Positions 55,001 to 63,209 of a DNA stretch of 64,000 nt are shown here, piece after piece; the stretch's first letter is position 1; every line of letters starts with the position of its first letter. The translations under genes and the position numbers were made by a program. The DNA comes from Cohnella lupini (GTDB lineage: Bacteria > Bacillota > Bacilli > Paenibacillales > Paenibacillaceae). A model generated the notes under the pieces. It was not told the origin of the DNA. It saw nothing but the letters and a program-made list of their open reading frames with translations, and did no database searches. The stretch lies in assembly GCF_003386205.1 (NCBI RefSeq), contig NZ_QRDY01000004.1:186001-250000 (forward strand). The letters are read 5' to 3'.

Positions 55001-57277
55001 GGTCTGCTTGAACTCGTTGTCTACGTAAATATCCATAGCGCCTTGGGAGGGATCCATTTCCGTAATCAATTCGATTCCCGTTCCCGTAAACGTGTATTCA
55101 AAGTAATTATCCTTGGTTTCCGTCCAGTGGACATCGTCCTTGTAATCCCCGTATCCCCTATTCGTGCTTTGGTTCCATGTGCCGTTGTATACGATGGAGT
55201 CGTCGTCATCGTTTAGGGTAATGAACCCGCCGACGGACGAATCTTTAACGATCAAGGCTACGTTCTGTGCGGCTCCCGCATCGAAGGAGAAGATCAGGTT
55301 CGTTGTTCCTAGCGGCAAGGAGGCTAGGTATTCTTTTTTTACGGTTACCGTATTACCCGACGCCGTATAGTCCGTGCCCGCTACCAACGTTGTTTCTCCG
55401 TGCGCTATGCCGCTCAATTCATTCCCGTTCAATGTCAATGTCGTCGTTACGTCGGCCTGCGCCGCATCCTTCCGATCGAAGCTTATCGCGGACGGAGTAA
55501 CTTTGCTGTCCTTCAGGGTAGTATCGCTTATCGTTATGCCTAAGGTTTGCGTTGCCCCCGAACTGAACGAGAAGGTTAGGTAGGCGATTCCGACGGATCG
55601 TTTCGCGAGGTATTCTTTCTTGATCGTAACCTCGTTGCCCGAGACCGTGTAGTCGGTACCTAGAGCCAATATCGCTCCGCCGTTCGCGATACTCGTTAAT
55701 TCATTACCGTTAAGCGTCATCGTTGTCGTCACATCGGCTTGGGCGGAAACTTCTTTATTAAAGCTTCCGGTTGTCGGGCTGATCGTGCTGTTCTCCGCCG
55801 AAGCATCCTTAATCGAGATTAATAAATTTTGCTGCGCTTCCGAAAGCTCCTTTCCATCGTTTCTTTTCCAGGAGCCCGTATACTTCATGCCGGTATCGTC
55901 ATCATTAAGAGAGACCTCGCCTCCCTGGGACGTTACTTTGAATAATCGCGATCCATGCGAGGCTAAGTTAATAGAACTGTAGCCGGAATCGTAGGTTCCA
56001 AGATTGGTATGGCTGTACAGATCCCGAACACTCGCGGGACCATTCAAGCCGATGTCGCTCCAATTGACGTTAACCGTCGCGGCGGAGCTTCCAAGGTTGA
56101 ATAATGCTACCGTATAGGATCCGTCCCCGTTGTTGGCATACCAAACCTGCTGATCGGACTCGGTCGAGACGGGATGCGCCGGGCGCCCCGCTTGATTGAC
56201 GGCGATGACCTCGTCGTTCGTTAATAGCTCGATTCCATAGCTATCCAGGTTAGTCAGATCATTGCCCGTGTACAATTGCGCCGACGAAATAGACCATAAA
56301 GTCATGGCCGTCTGACGCTCGTCTTTCGTTAAGCCATCCATTGCTCCGTTACCGACATTCAAAGAATCGAAGTCGTTCCAGCCTCCGGGACCGGCATGTC
56401 GCCACCATTGTTCCGCTAACGGGAACAGTCGGGCAATGCTGCCCCAGTTCGTTAAAGACTCCGCGCAATAACATTCTACATCCCAATCCACGCGCCAGCC
56501 GTTCGCGTATTGTTTCCAGTAGTCGGCATACTTGATGTCCAATGCCCAGGATAGTTCAAACCAGATGTTATGCGGCGCAAGCGCCTTTGACCAGGCCTTG
56601 ACGTCGTCGCGGGAATCGCGGGAAAGATCGTTTACGCCCGAGCCGGGCATTACGCTGTCGTATTTGAGGAAATCAATTCCCCATTCGCCGTACAGGTCTG
56701 CAATAGAATTGATGTACTCTTGAGCTCCGGGTTTCGAGAAATCGATTTTATACCCGAAGTTCCAAGCGTCGATCTTCGTTAACGGTTGGTAAGCAATGTC
56801 CTTCATCGAATAGGAGGTTCCGTAAATCGGCAAATCGTCTTCGTAAGCTTGCGGCGACAAACCCGGAATGCCATAAATGCCGATTTTTTGTCCATTGTTA
56901 TGAACATAGTCGATCACTTCCTGAAAGCCGTTAGGATATAGCGTCGTACTCGGTATGGGACGACCATATCCGTCCATGCCTCCGTTCCATCCGGCGTCGA
57001 TGTTAATATATTCATATCCATGCGCTTGCAATTTCTCGTGCATGGCATCCGATTGCGCCTTAATTTGGTCGGCCGTTATCCGCGTGCTTCCGCTGCCGCC
57101 ATTCAAGGAATCATAGACCTGCAAGCTATAACTGCTCCAGCCCATATACGGCTTCTGCCCTAATCCGTTATCCGCTGCCCGAGCAACGGGCGTATTCGGA
57201 AGTACGATTCCTAATTGCGTGGCGATCATAATAATAGCTAGTAACAAGATCCTGAATTTTTTTAATGACGTTACCAC
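52010..57277 (-). CDS. Giant secreted GH27 glycosidase with alternating CBM-X2 and beta-sandwich modules
   Basis: About 1755 residues from the GTG at 57277 (an ATG at 57286 touches AAGGGG; GTG is 9 nt away, as in the paralogue). A signal peptide ends near PVARA. The GH27 barrel (about 36-455) has probable nucleophile Asp207 (FLKYDSVMPG) and acid/base Asp266 (WRVDWDVECYC). Then come six X2 modules (PF03442 type: SPTTGSF start, TDYTVSGNEVTIKKEYL core) near 497, 589, 805, 1149, 1241 and 1461, and beta-sandwich repeats near 685, 898, 1028, 1338, 1533 and 1633. Two junctions are broken: a 16-residue sandwich stub at about 456 runs into an X2 tail, and the last X2 fuses straight into a sandwich lacking its start. 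No surface anchor is seen. Probably degrades an alpha-galactosylated polysaccharide. Confidence 0.92.
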   Translation of the reverse strand: MVTSLKKFRILLLAIIMIATQLGIVLPNTPVARAADNGLGQKPYMGWSSYSLQVYDSLNGGSGSTRITADQIKAQSDAMHEKLQAHGYEYINIDAGWNGGMDGYGRPIPSTTLYPNGFQEVIDYVHNNGQKIGIYGIPGLSPQAYEDDLPIYGTSYSMKDIAYQPLTKIDAWNFGYKIDFSKPGAQEYINSIADLYGEWGIDFLKYDSVMPGSGVNDLSRDSRDDVKAWSKALAPHNIWFELSWALDIKYADYWKQYANGWRVDWDVECYCAESLTNWGSIARLFPLAEQWWRHAGPGGWNDFDSLNVGNGAMDGLTKDERQTAMTLWSISSAQLYTGNDLTNLDSYGIELLTNDEVIAVNQAGRPAHPVSTESDQQVWYANNGDGSYTVALFNLGSSAATVNVNWSDIGLNGPASVRDLYSHTNLGTYDSGYSSINLASHGSRLFKVTSQGGEVSLNDDDTGMKYTGSWKRNDGKELSEAQQNLLISIKDASAENSTISPTTGSFNKEVSAQADVTTTMTLNGNELTSIANGGAILALGTDYTVSGNEVTIKKEYLAKRSVGIAYLTFSFSSGATQTLGITISDTTLKDSKVTPSAISFDRKDAAQADVTTTLTLNGNELSGIAHGETTLVAGTDYTASGNTVTVKKEYLASLPLGTTNLIFSFDAGAAQNVALIVKDSSVGGFITLNDDDDSIVYNGTWNQSTNRGYGDYKDDVHWTETKDNYFEYTFTGTGIELITEMDPSQGAMDIYVDNEFKQTVSTYNLGRLGQQTVYNITGLPNGAHTLKAVMKSGYFMLLDKLTVTLPDRIAPATASFDKSVQAAVYTTINDGSSLDSIANGGSLLTEGTDYTVSGNVVTIKKEYLAAAPIGTTNLTFTFDGGAAQIFAIAVSSSGAEYSKVSINDNDPSISYSGNWGYSTGRGLGDYQDDVHYTETNDAYFEYAFTGTGIDLITEKDSSQGDIDIYVDNEFKQTVSTYNDNRLVQQAVYSISGLSNGPHTIKAVKKSGSYMLLDNFSVSVPVVVNPGPKASINDSDPGITYSGSWGHSTGRGLGDYQDDVHYTEANDAYFEYSFKGTGIDYITEKHSSQGDVDIYLDNEFRQTVSTYSDGRSVQQTVYSITGLSDEVHTFKAVKKSGSYMLLDKLSVSVTVGISPSTGSFDKYASAQADVGTTMTLNGDALSGISLSGTPLTLDTDYTVSGNEVTIKKEYLATRPVGVTSLTFSFGSGAVQTFIVTISDSSPQNSAISPSAVSFDQKASAQADVSTTISFNGNELNGIANGATALAQGIDYTVSGNQVSIKKDYLAALPTGITNLTLTFSEGATQNLAVIVSDTSRGRYVWVNDDDTRITYQGAWSHNRNRGVGDYKDDVHYTETDNASFEFKFKGTGIEVVTEKDPSHGDMDIYVDNEFKQTISTYNVSKQALQTVYNITGLPYGEHTLKAVKKSGYYMLLDQLKFKVEDLIGPDTASFDKNAKTDVKTTLNIDGSNLLGITNGETALELGKDYKLKGNQVTIKKQYLATRPVGTSTLTFSFRGDYRNDVHYTETNNDYFEYTFKGTGIKFISAKGPLQGKVDVYVDNKYKKTVNTHHSSRLVEQTLYGISGLENGTHTIKVVKKSGDYMIADKLSFTVPSQTIVNDSNAAIKYSSGWTHSTNRGLGDYQDDVHSHNAAPFNPPYFQYKFTGTGIEIITEKNALQGEFNVYVDGVFKSTVNTYSPTLQVQQTVYSIQGLSPGTHTIKVLKKSGLKMTLDSLRVTH

Positions 57278-57493
57278 ATGATTCATCCCCTTTAATGATT
57301 AAGAGTTTAAGAAAGCTAGTTACCAGATCGAGCGCTTGTGAGGAATTAAGCCTACGTTATCTTTATCTCCCTGCTTGGCATTCGTATCTTAAGAGTTCTG
57401 CCGGATCACCTCTCATGTTCTTTATTCAATGCCGGTAAACCGATTCGCCTTAAACCTCCAAGCGATGATCGGGGTTCTTCTATCCGAAAATTT

Positions 57494-57538
57494 ACAAAAA
57501 TCAGGTGCTTTATTTCGCAATAAAGCACCTGATTTTTA
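57494..57538 (-). terminator. Strong terminator after the LplB-type transporter operon
   Basis: A perfect 14-bp stem (57501-57514 with 57519-57532), 4-nt loop, A-run before and five T after. It ends transcription just past the solute-binding gene. The 265-nt gap 57278-57542 otherwise holds the leader of the giant GH27 gene; no firm promoter was found. Confidence 0.93.
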
Positions 57539-57542
57539 CTTA

Positions 57543-59225
57543 TTATTTTGCAGTCGCGTCGTAAGCCTTCTGCATGATTTCGAGATAACGGTCAACGTTC
57601 AAGTCTTTCAACCCTTTGACGTAAGAATCCCAATCCCTATTCAAATCCTTATTTCCGGTTACGAATTGAAGCGAGAATTGATCAATGTAGTTTTTGATGT
57701 TCGTTTGCAGGATGCTCGCCTCGTCCGCTTCCGCAGGATCGACCCAAACCGCCCATGCCGGGAACAATTCCTCGGGTTCTTTGCCATCGTACAACAGAGT
57801 TGCATTGTACAGCCTGCGTTCGTAACCTACCGCGTCGTAAATATCCGTCGAAGCAACCCAAGCGTCTCTCCATTCCCGAGGCTCGTAATAATGTCCCATG
57901 CCACCCCAGCCGGTGTTGTTAGGAGCAACGCCTTCTTTGTTCGGAATCGTTGTCCACAGCGGAGTAACTCCTTGACCAAGCGCTTCTTCCCCGGCTTCCG
58001 GTTTTCTCCAACCTACGCCTTCCGTTCCGTTAGTCGCATGGACTTGACCATCGGGCGTAAAGATATAATCAATCATTCTAATGAGGGCGATCTGGGCTTC
58101 TTTGCTGGCCTTATTCGTAATAACGAATTTAGCGCCAGGATTTATGCCTCCGCTATCGTGCGTTGCATAAGCGGCATGAGGACCCTGGAGCGGCGGTACC
58201 GGGTTGTAATCGGCCGACCGCGTATTGCCCGGATCGATATTGACGAAGATTGCCGGATGCATGCCCGCGCCGGCACCAAGGATCTGCGTATCCGCGTTCT
58301 CGCCGATTTTCTTGAATGCTTCTGCGTTTTGAGTAAATGCGCCCGGATCGATAAGACCTTCGTCATATAAAGATTTAATGTAAGTTAAGCCTTCTTTCCA
58401 TTCCTGCTTCGTAGCTGCCGTCTCGACTTTTCCGTTAGTCAGGTTGAGATAATTCCGGTCATCGTCATAGACGAACCCGTTCATAAGGTATGGAATAATC
58501 CGTACGCCGAAATCCTCTTTCGATCCGCTGAGCGGAACTTCGTCTTTTTTGTTGTTGCCATTCGGATCGTCGTTTTTGAAAGCTTGAAGTACTTTTTTGA
58601 ACTCTTCGGTCGTTTTCGGCATTTCTAGTTTCAATGCATCCAACCACTTGGTGTTAATCCACATTTTATTAGGGTAAGAGCAGTGGTAACATTGGCTGTA
58701 AGCAACAAGTCCGTAAATATTTCCGTCCGGAGCCGTAACGAACGACTTAAAGCTCGCGTCTTTTTCCAATGCCGCTTTAATATTCGGGGCGTATTGATCG
58801 ATCAATTCGTTAAGCGGGATAATAACGCCTTGCTGTCCGTATTTAATAACGTCGGCTTGCGAGAATTGGTCGACGTAATTCGTCAATAAATAGGTGTCCG
58901 GGTAGTCTCCGCTGGCTAAAGAGATTTGACGTTTTTCTTTGGCGCCATCGCCCGGGATAACTTGCCACTTAAATTTGAAGTTAAACTTTTCTTCCATGGC
59001 TTTAGAGAATTCGCTCGTGCTCAAATCTTGCGTAGCTTCCTGTTGAGCGAATGCTTTAATTTCCACGGGCGGTGCGTCGCTTGCGGGTTCGGATGCAGGT
59101 GCCGACGATTCGGCAGCAGGCGCGCTGGAGGATGATCCCGCGCTATCGTTATTTTTAGAGCAAGCGGCTAACACGACGCTAGCCATCAGCATGAATGCCA
59201 ATAAGCTTACGATTCTCTTTTTCAT
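57543..59225 (-). CDS. Extracellular solute-binding lipoprotein (LplA-type), paralogue 1
   Basis: 560 residues. A lipoprotein signal peptide with lipobox VLAAC (Cys22) is followed by a Ser/Ala-rich linker. The long binding-protein fold is typical of LplA-type partners of LplB/YtcP permeases (for example VEIKAFAQQEATQDLSTSEFS and SYPNKMWINTKWLDALKLEMP). It has a Cys pair in YSQCYHCSYPN, also seen in the paralogue at 61557-63194. GGGAG lies 10 nt before the ATG. It is the last gene of the transporter operon, so the two permeases come first, opposite to the usual order. Confidence 0.93.
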   Translation of the reverse strand: MKKRIVSLLAFMLMASVVLAACSKNNDSAGSSSSAPAAESSAPASEPASDAPPVEIKAFAQQEATQDLSTSEFSKAMEEKFNFKFKWQVIPGDGAKEKRQISLASGDYPDTYLLTNYVDQFSQADVIKYGQQGVIIPLNELIDQYAPNIKAALEKDASFKSFVTAPDGNIYGLVAYSQCYHCSYPNKMWINTKWLDALKLEMPKTTEEFKKVLQAFKNDDPNGNNKKDEVPLSGSKEDFGVRIIPYLMNGFVYDDDRNYLNLTNGKVETAATKQEWKEGLTYIKSLYDEGLIDPGAFTQNAEAFKKIGENADTQILGAGAGMHPAIFVNIDPGNTRSADYNPVPPLQGPHAAYATHDSGGINPGAKFVITNKASKEAQIALIRMIDYIFTPDGQVHATNGTEGVGWRKPEAGEEALGQGVTPLWTTIPNKEGVAPNNTGWGGMGHYYEPREWRDAWVASTDIYDAVGYERRLYNATLLYDGKEPEELFPAWAVWVDPAEADEASILQTNIKNYIDQFSLQFVTGNKDLNRDWDSYVKGLKDLNVDRYLEIMQKAYDATAK

Positions 59226-59338
59226 TTTCTAATCGCTCCCTTTTCGTTTAATAAGCATGGCAAATCGTTTCGCTTCCTTGGCCCGCTACATCCCGATCAC
59301 CCCTCTCGTTTTCGCGTCTATCGACGGCGGACCGATAA

Positions 59339-60244
59339 TCAGCCTTTTACGGAACCGACCATCATCCCCTGCACGAAATAACGTTGGACGAACGGATAGA
59401 TAACGAGTACCGGCAACGTCGCGACGACGATCAGCGAGTACTTGAGAAGCTCGGATAGCTGCTGTCTTTCGACCAGCTTCAGCGCGTCGTTGATGGCTCC
59501 CGAGGTGTTGTTCTGGATAATAATGCTTCGGAGAATGAGCTGCAGCGGAAACAAATCGTCCGACTTGAGGTAGATAAGCGCATCGAAGTACGCATTCCAT
59601 TGTCCGACGGCATACATCAGAAACAATACCGCGATAATCGGCATCGATAACGGGATAACGATGCTCCACAGAAATTTGAGATCGGTGCAGCCGTCTATCT
59701 CGCTTGCTTCGAACAATTCGTCCGGAATCGAAGATTGGAAGAAGGAGCGGGCGATAATGACTTGCCATACCCAGATCGCGTTCGGAATCAGAAGCGCCCA
59801 TCTGGTGTCGATCATGCCTACTTCCTTAACAACCATGTAAGTAGGAATCAATCCGCCGCTGAATAGAAGCGTAAAGGTGATAAGCATCATTAAACCTTTT
59901 CTTCCGAAAAAGGTTTTGCGCGATAACGGATAAGCTATCATGATCGTCAAAGCGACGCTGATTAAGGTTCCTGCCGCCGTATAGAAGATGGAATTCCCAT
60001 AACCCTTCATGACTTGAGGATTGTTGAATAGCACCTCGTAGCCTTTGAACGAAAGATCGACCGGCCATAGCCATACTTTGCCGGACGTGACGGCCCCCGG
60101 ACTGCTGATCGAGCTGCTGAAAATATAAATTAAGGGATAGAGCACGACGAGAAGCACAAGGCACAGTATCGTATAAATAATAAACATGAAGATTTTGTCG
60201 CCCGTCGAGTCTTTTATCTTTTTTTTCATCGTTAGCGATGCCAT
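59339..60244 (-). CDS. Carbohydrate ABC permease (YtcP/LplC-type)
   Basis: 301 residues from the ATG at 60244 (AAGGAGG 8 nt upstream; an earlier in-frame start lies inside the upstream gene). It has six membrane spans and the EAA loop DELFEASEIDGCTDLKFLWSIVIP. The C-terminus YFVQGMMVGSVKG is typical of the YtcP/LplC group. It pairs with the LplB-type permease just upstream. The 113-nt gap before the solute-binding gene shows no hairpin. Confidence 0.93.
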   Translation of the reverse strand: MASLTMKKKIKDSTGDKIFMFIIYTILCLVLLVVLYPLIYIFSSSISSPGAVTSGKVWLWPVDLSFKGYEVLFNNPQVMKGYGNSIFYTAAGTLISVALTIMIAYPLSRKTFFGRKGLMMLITFTLLFSGGLIPTYMVVKEVGMIDTRWALLIPNAIWVWQVIIARSFFQSSIPDELFEASEIDGCTDLKFLWSIVIPLSMPIIAVLFLMYAVGQWNAYFDALIYLKSDDLFPLQLILRSIIIQNNTSGAINDALKLVERQQLSELLKYSLIVVATLPVLVIYPFVQRYFVQGMMVGSVKG

Positions 60245-60258
60245 TCGAGCACCCTCCT

Positions 60259-61227
60259 TTACCAAATGCTGTTGTTCGAGAATCTCTTCGCCAAGGTATT
60301 AACCGAAACCAACAGAATCAGGTTGATAACGGAGTTGAACAAGCCGACCGCCGTAGCGAAGCTGTAATTGGCGTTCAGCAAACCCACGCTATAAACGTAA
60401 GTCGCGATGATTTCCGAGTTTACGAGGTTCAAAGGGTTTTGCAACAAATAGACCTTCTCGAAACCGATAGCCATTACGCTTCCCACGTTTAGGATCAAGA
60501 CGATCATGATCGTCGGGAGAATGCCCGGCAAGTCTACGTGGATGATCTTCTGAAACCGGGAAGCGCCGTCGACCCTGGCAGCCTCGTACAACGTAGGATC
60601 GATTCCAGCCAACGCCGCTAAATAAATAACTGCCGTATAACCTGCCGTCTGCCATATATCCGAAGAGATGTAGATCGATCTGAACATCCCTGGCTCTCCG
60701 AGAAAATTAATCGATTCAAAGCCGAAGTAGTTCAAGGCGATGTTAACGAACCCGAGACGCGGCGCCAGGAAAAGCATGATAATGGATACCATGACGACGG
60801 TGGAAATGAAATAAGGCGCGAAGGACACCAACTGGACGAACTTCTTAAACCGTCCGTTCTTCGCTTCGTTCAACATAAGGGCGAGCAGAATCGGAACAGG
60901 AAATCCGACGAGCAACAGCATTCCGCTTATTCCGAACGTGTTCTTAACGAGCGTCAAGAACATAGGATTGTTGAAGAACAGCTCGAAATGCTTGAACCCT
61001 ACCCATGGGCTTCCCCAAATTCCTTTAATCACGTTGAAATCCTTGAACGCCAGTACGGCGTTCATCATCGGGTAGTACTTGAAAATCAAGAAAAACAGCA
61101 CCGGCGGAATGACGATCAAATAAAGCTGCCAATGCTTCTTCAAGCTCTTGACCGCCTCTTGCCGCATGCTGAGTTTATTCGAATGAGATATAGATGGTTT
61201 AATGCTTATTGCAATTTCATTCTTCAA
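60259..61227 (-). CDS. Carbohydrate ABC permease (LplB-type)
   Basis: 322 residues with six membrane spans and the EAA loop TLYEAARVDGASRFQKIIHVDLPG. The front of the protein has a cytosolic tail then HWQLYLIVIPPVLFFLIFKYYPMM, the usual LplB opening. It is the first gene of the operon and lies after the leader 61228-61556, with a cre-like site and a -10 box. No ATPase gene is seen; a shared MsmX-type ATPase is expected. Confidence 0.94.
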   Translation of the reverse strand: MKNEIAISIKPSISHSNKLSMRQEAVKSLKKHWQLYLIVIPPVLFFLIFKYYPMMNAVLAFKDFNVIKGIWGSPWVGFKHFELFFNNPMFLTLVKNTFGISGMLLLVGFPVPILLALMLNEAKNGRFKKFVQLVSFAPYFISTVVMVSIIMLFLAPRLGFVNIALNYFGFESINFLGEPGMFRSIYISSDIWQTAGYTAVIYLAALAGIDPTLYEAARVDGASRFQKIIHVDLPGILPTIMIVLILNVGSVMAIGFEKVYLLQNPLNLVNSEIIATYVYSVGLLNANYSFATAVGLFNSVINLILLVSVNTLAKRFSNNSIW

Positions 61228-61516
61228 GACGATCCCCCTCCTTCGTTAACTTGCCTCGGTGTATGATAGCGCTTTCTACAACCGATTTTATAGGCTTTCC
61301 GCCAGATTCGGATAGGTACATTTGAGTGTTTTTACGTACAGTTCCCCCGATTTGAGGGGGTGCAAATCTCCGCTTTCGCGTACATTTTTCCGTCCGTTAT
61401 TAAGCCTGGAGCCAAATGCTTGTCCCATGGGGAACCGGGACCTGGAAGATCGCGGTTCCCCGATTTTAGTCGAAGTGTGTTCTGGTCCATTTCTTCCTTC
61501 TTGTAGGCGCTAAACA
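61228..61516 (-). promoter_or_regulatory. Regulatory leader of the LplB-type operon with cre-like site
   Basis: A cre-like TGATAGCGCTTTCT sits at 61264-61277 (plus strand letters; 12 of 14 match an ideal cre), 9 nt after a TATAAA -10 box at 61287-61292. No good -35 is seen. Further upstream are two hairpins: CCCCC/GGGGG near 61344-61360, and a 9-bp GGGGAACCG/CGGTTCCCC at 61429-61437 with 61453-61461. Their role is unknown. Confidence 0.6.
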
Positions 61517-61549
61517 CAAAAAAATCCCGTACGCCTCGGCGCCGGGATT
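61517..61549 (-). terminator. Intrinsic terminator after the second solute-binding gene
   Basis: Minus strand stem ATCCCG/CGGGAT (61543-61548 with 61524-61529) with a 13-nt loop, followed by seven T (61518-61524). It isolates the regulator plus binding-protein unit from the permease operon. Confidence 0.88.
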
Positions 61550-61556
61550 CGTCCTT

Positions 61557-63194
61557 TCAGTTCTTATTCGTCTTTAGCGATCTATCGTATGCTTTTTGCA
61601 GGATTTCGAGATACCGGCTTATTTTCATATCCTTCAAGCCCTTCACGTATTCCTCCCAATCTTCGCTCAAGCTTTTGTTGCCGGTAACGAATTCAAGGGC
61701 GTTCTCTTCGATGTAATTTTTGATATAGTTCTGCAGGAAGCTCGCTTCGTCCGCATCCTTCGAATCGATCCAGACGGACCAAATCGGGAACAACTCCTCG
61801 GGTTCTTTTCCCTCATAGAGCAACGTCGCCTCTTGAAGCCTTCGTTCGTAACCTTCCGGCGAGTAAATATCGGTTACTTGCGTCCAGCTATCTCTGTATT
61901 CCTTCGGCATATAGAGATGTCCCATTCCGCTCCATCCCGTATTGCTCGATATAGCCCACTTTTTTTGCGGTATCCTGGTAAACGCCGGAGCAACGTCCGG
62001 GTTCAGTGCTTGCTCGCCGTCCGTGGGCTTTCTCCAATCCACGCCCTCTTTGCCGACTTCCGCATGAGCTTGTCCTTCGGGCGTGAACATGTAATCCGCG
62101 ATTTTGATCAACGCGATCCGTGCTTCTTCGCTTGCTTTGTCGGTGATAACGAATTTGGCTCCCGGATCGATGCCGATGTTGTTCAGCACGGCGAAGGAAG
62201 CATGAGGTCCGGCTAGCGGCGGCACCGGATTATAATCTCTTCCTCTCGTGTTACCCGGTCCCGTATCCACGAAAATCGCAGGATGCAAGGCGGCGCCGGC
62301 TCCTAATATTTGCGCGTCGGCGTTCTCCCCTATTTTCCAGTAAGCATCCGCATTTTGCGTAAAAGCGCCGGGATCGATCAAACCTTCGTCGTACAGCGAT
62401 TTAATATACGTTAAGCCTTCTCTCCATTCCGGCTTGTCCGCTACCGTATCCACTTTACCGTTCTTCAGGCTAAGATATTTTCTATCGTCGTCATAGATGA
62501 AGCCGTTCATGAGGAACGGAATGATGCGCACTCCGAAATCCTCGATCGAGCCGCTTAACGGAATTTCGTCCGCAATGCCATTTCCGTTCGGATCGCGGGT
62601 CTTGAAGGCCTCCAAAACTTTCTTGAACTCATCCGTCGTCGCGGGCATTTTCAAGTCCAATTTCTCCAGCCACTTGGTATTCAGCCACATTTTATTGGAA
62701 TAGGAGCAATGGTAACACTCACTGTAAGAGACTAAACCGTAAATTTTCCCGTCAGGGGCCGTACTATATGCTCTTAAGGTCTCGTTCTCGTCCATCGCCT
62801 TCTTAATATGGGGTGCATATTGGTCGATCAAGTCATTCAGAGGAACGATAACTCCTTGTTTACCATAGCGAAGAAGGTCTTCCTGCGAAAATTGATCGAT
62901 ATAGGCAGTAAGGATGTAGGCGTCCGCATATTTGCCGCTGGCAAGCGAAATTTGGCGCTTTTCTTTCGCTCCCTCGTAAGGTACGGTTGTCCAATCGAAT
63001 TCGACGTTGAACCGCCTCTCGAGCTCTTTCGTAAAATCGTTCGTGGCCAAGTCGAGCGAAGATTCCTGTTGGGCGAATACCTTGATCGTTACCGCATTCT
63101 CCTTCTTCGCATCCGATTCCGGGGACGACGTGCAAGCCGCTAGGATCAAGTTAAATACGATGACTGTAATTGCTATGCTCCATCTTCTCTTCAA
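61557..63194 (-). CDS. Extracellular solute-binding lipoprotein (LplA-type), paralogue 2
   Basis: 545 residues from a TTG start with a GGGGGGAG site upstream. Signal peptide with lipobox ILAAC (Cys21). It is strongly similar along its length to the protein at 57543-59225 (matching VFAQQESSLDLATNDF, SYSNKMWLNTKWLEKLDLKMP, DDRKYLSLKNGKVDT), so it is a duplicate. It is 15 nt after the AraC regulator and has its own terminator, so it is expressed apart from the permeases. It may serve the same permeases with a different affinity or ligand. Confidence 0.92.
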   Translation of the reverse strand: MKRRWSIAITVIVFNLILAACTSSPESDAKKENAVTIKVFAQQESSLDLATNDFTKELERRFNVEFDWTTVPYEGAKEKRQISLASGKYADAYILTAYIDQFSQEDLLRYGKQGVIVPLNDLIDQYAPHIKKAMDENETLRAYSTAPDGKIYGLVSYSECYHCSYSNKMWLNTKWLEKLDLKMPATTDEFKKVLEAFKTRDPNGNGIADEIPLSGSIEDFGVRIIPFLMNGFIYDDDRKYLSLKNGKVDTVADKPEWREGLTYIKSLYDEGLIDPGAFTQNADAYWKIGENADAQILGAGAALHPAIFVDTGPGNTRGRDYNPVPPLAGPHASFAVLNNIGIDPGAKFVITDKASEEARIALIKIADYMFTPEGQAHAEVGKEGVDWRKPTDGEQALNPDVAPAFTRIPQKKWAISSNTGWSGMGHLYMPKEYRDSWTQVTDIYSPEGYERRLQEATLLYEGKEPEELFPIWSVWIDSKDADEASFLQNYIKNYIEENALEFVTGNKSLSEDWEEYVKGLKDMKISRYLEILQKAYDRSLKTNKN

Positions 63195-63209
63195 CTTTCT
63201 CCCCCCTCT

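Noticed and set aside
52010-57277. S-layer or sortase anchor on the giant GH27
   Set aside because: The C-terminus ends in a beta-sandwich module (DSLRVTH) with no SLH repeat or LPxTG motif.
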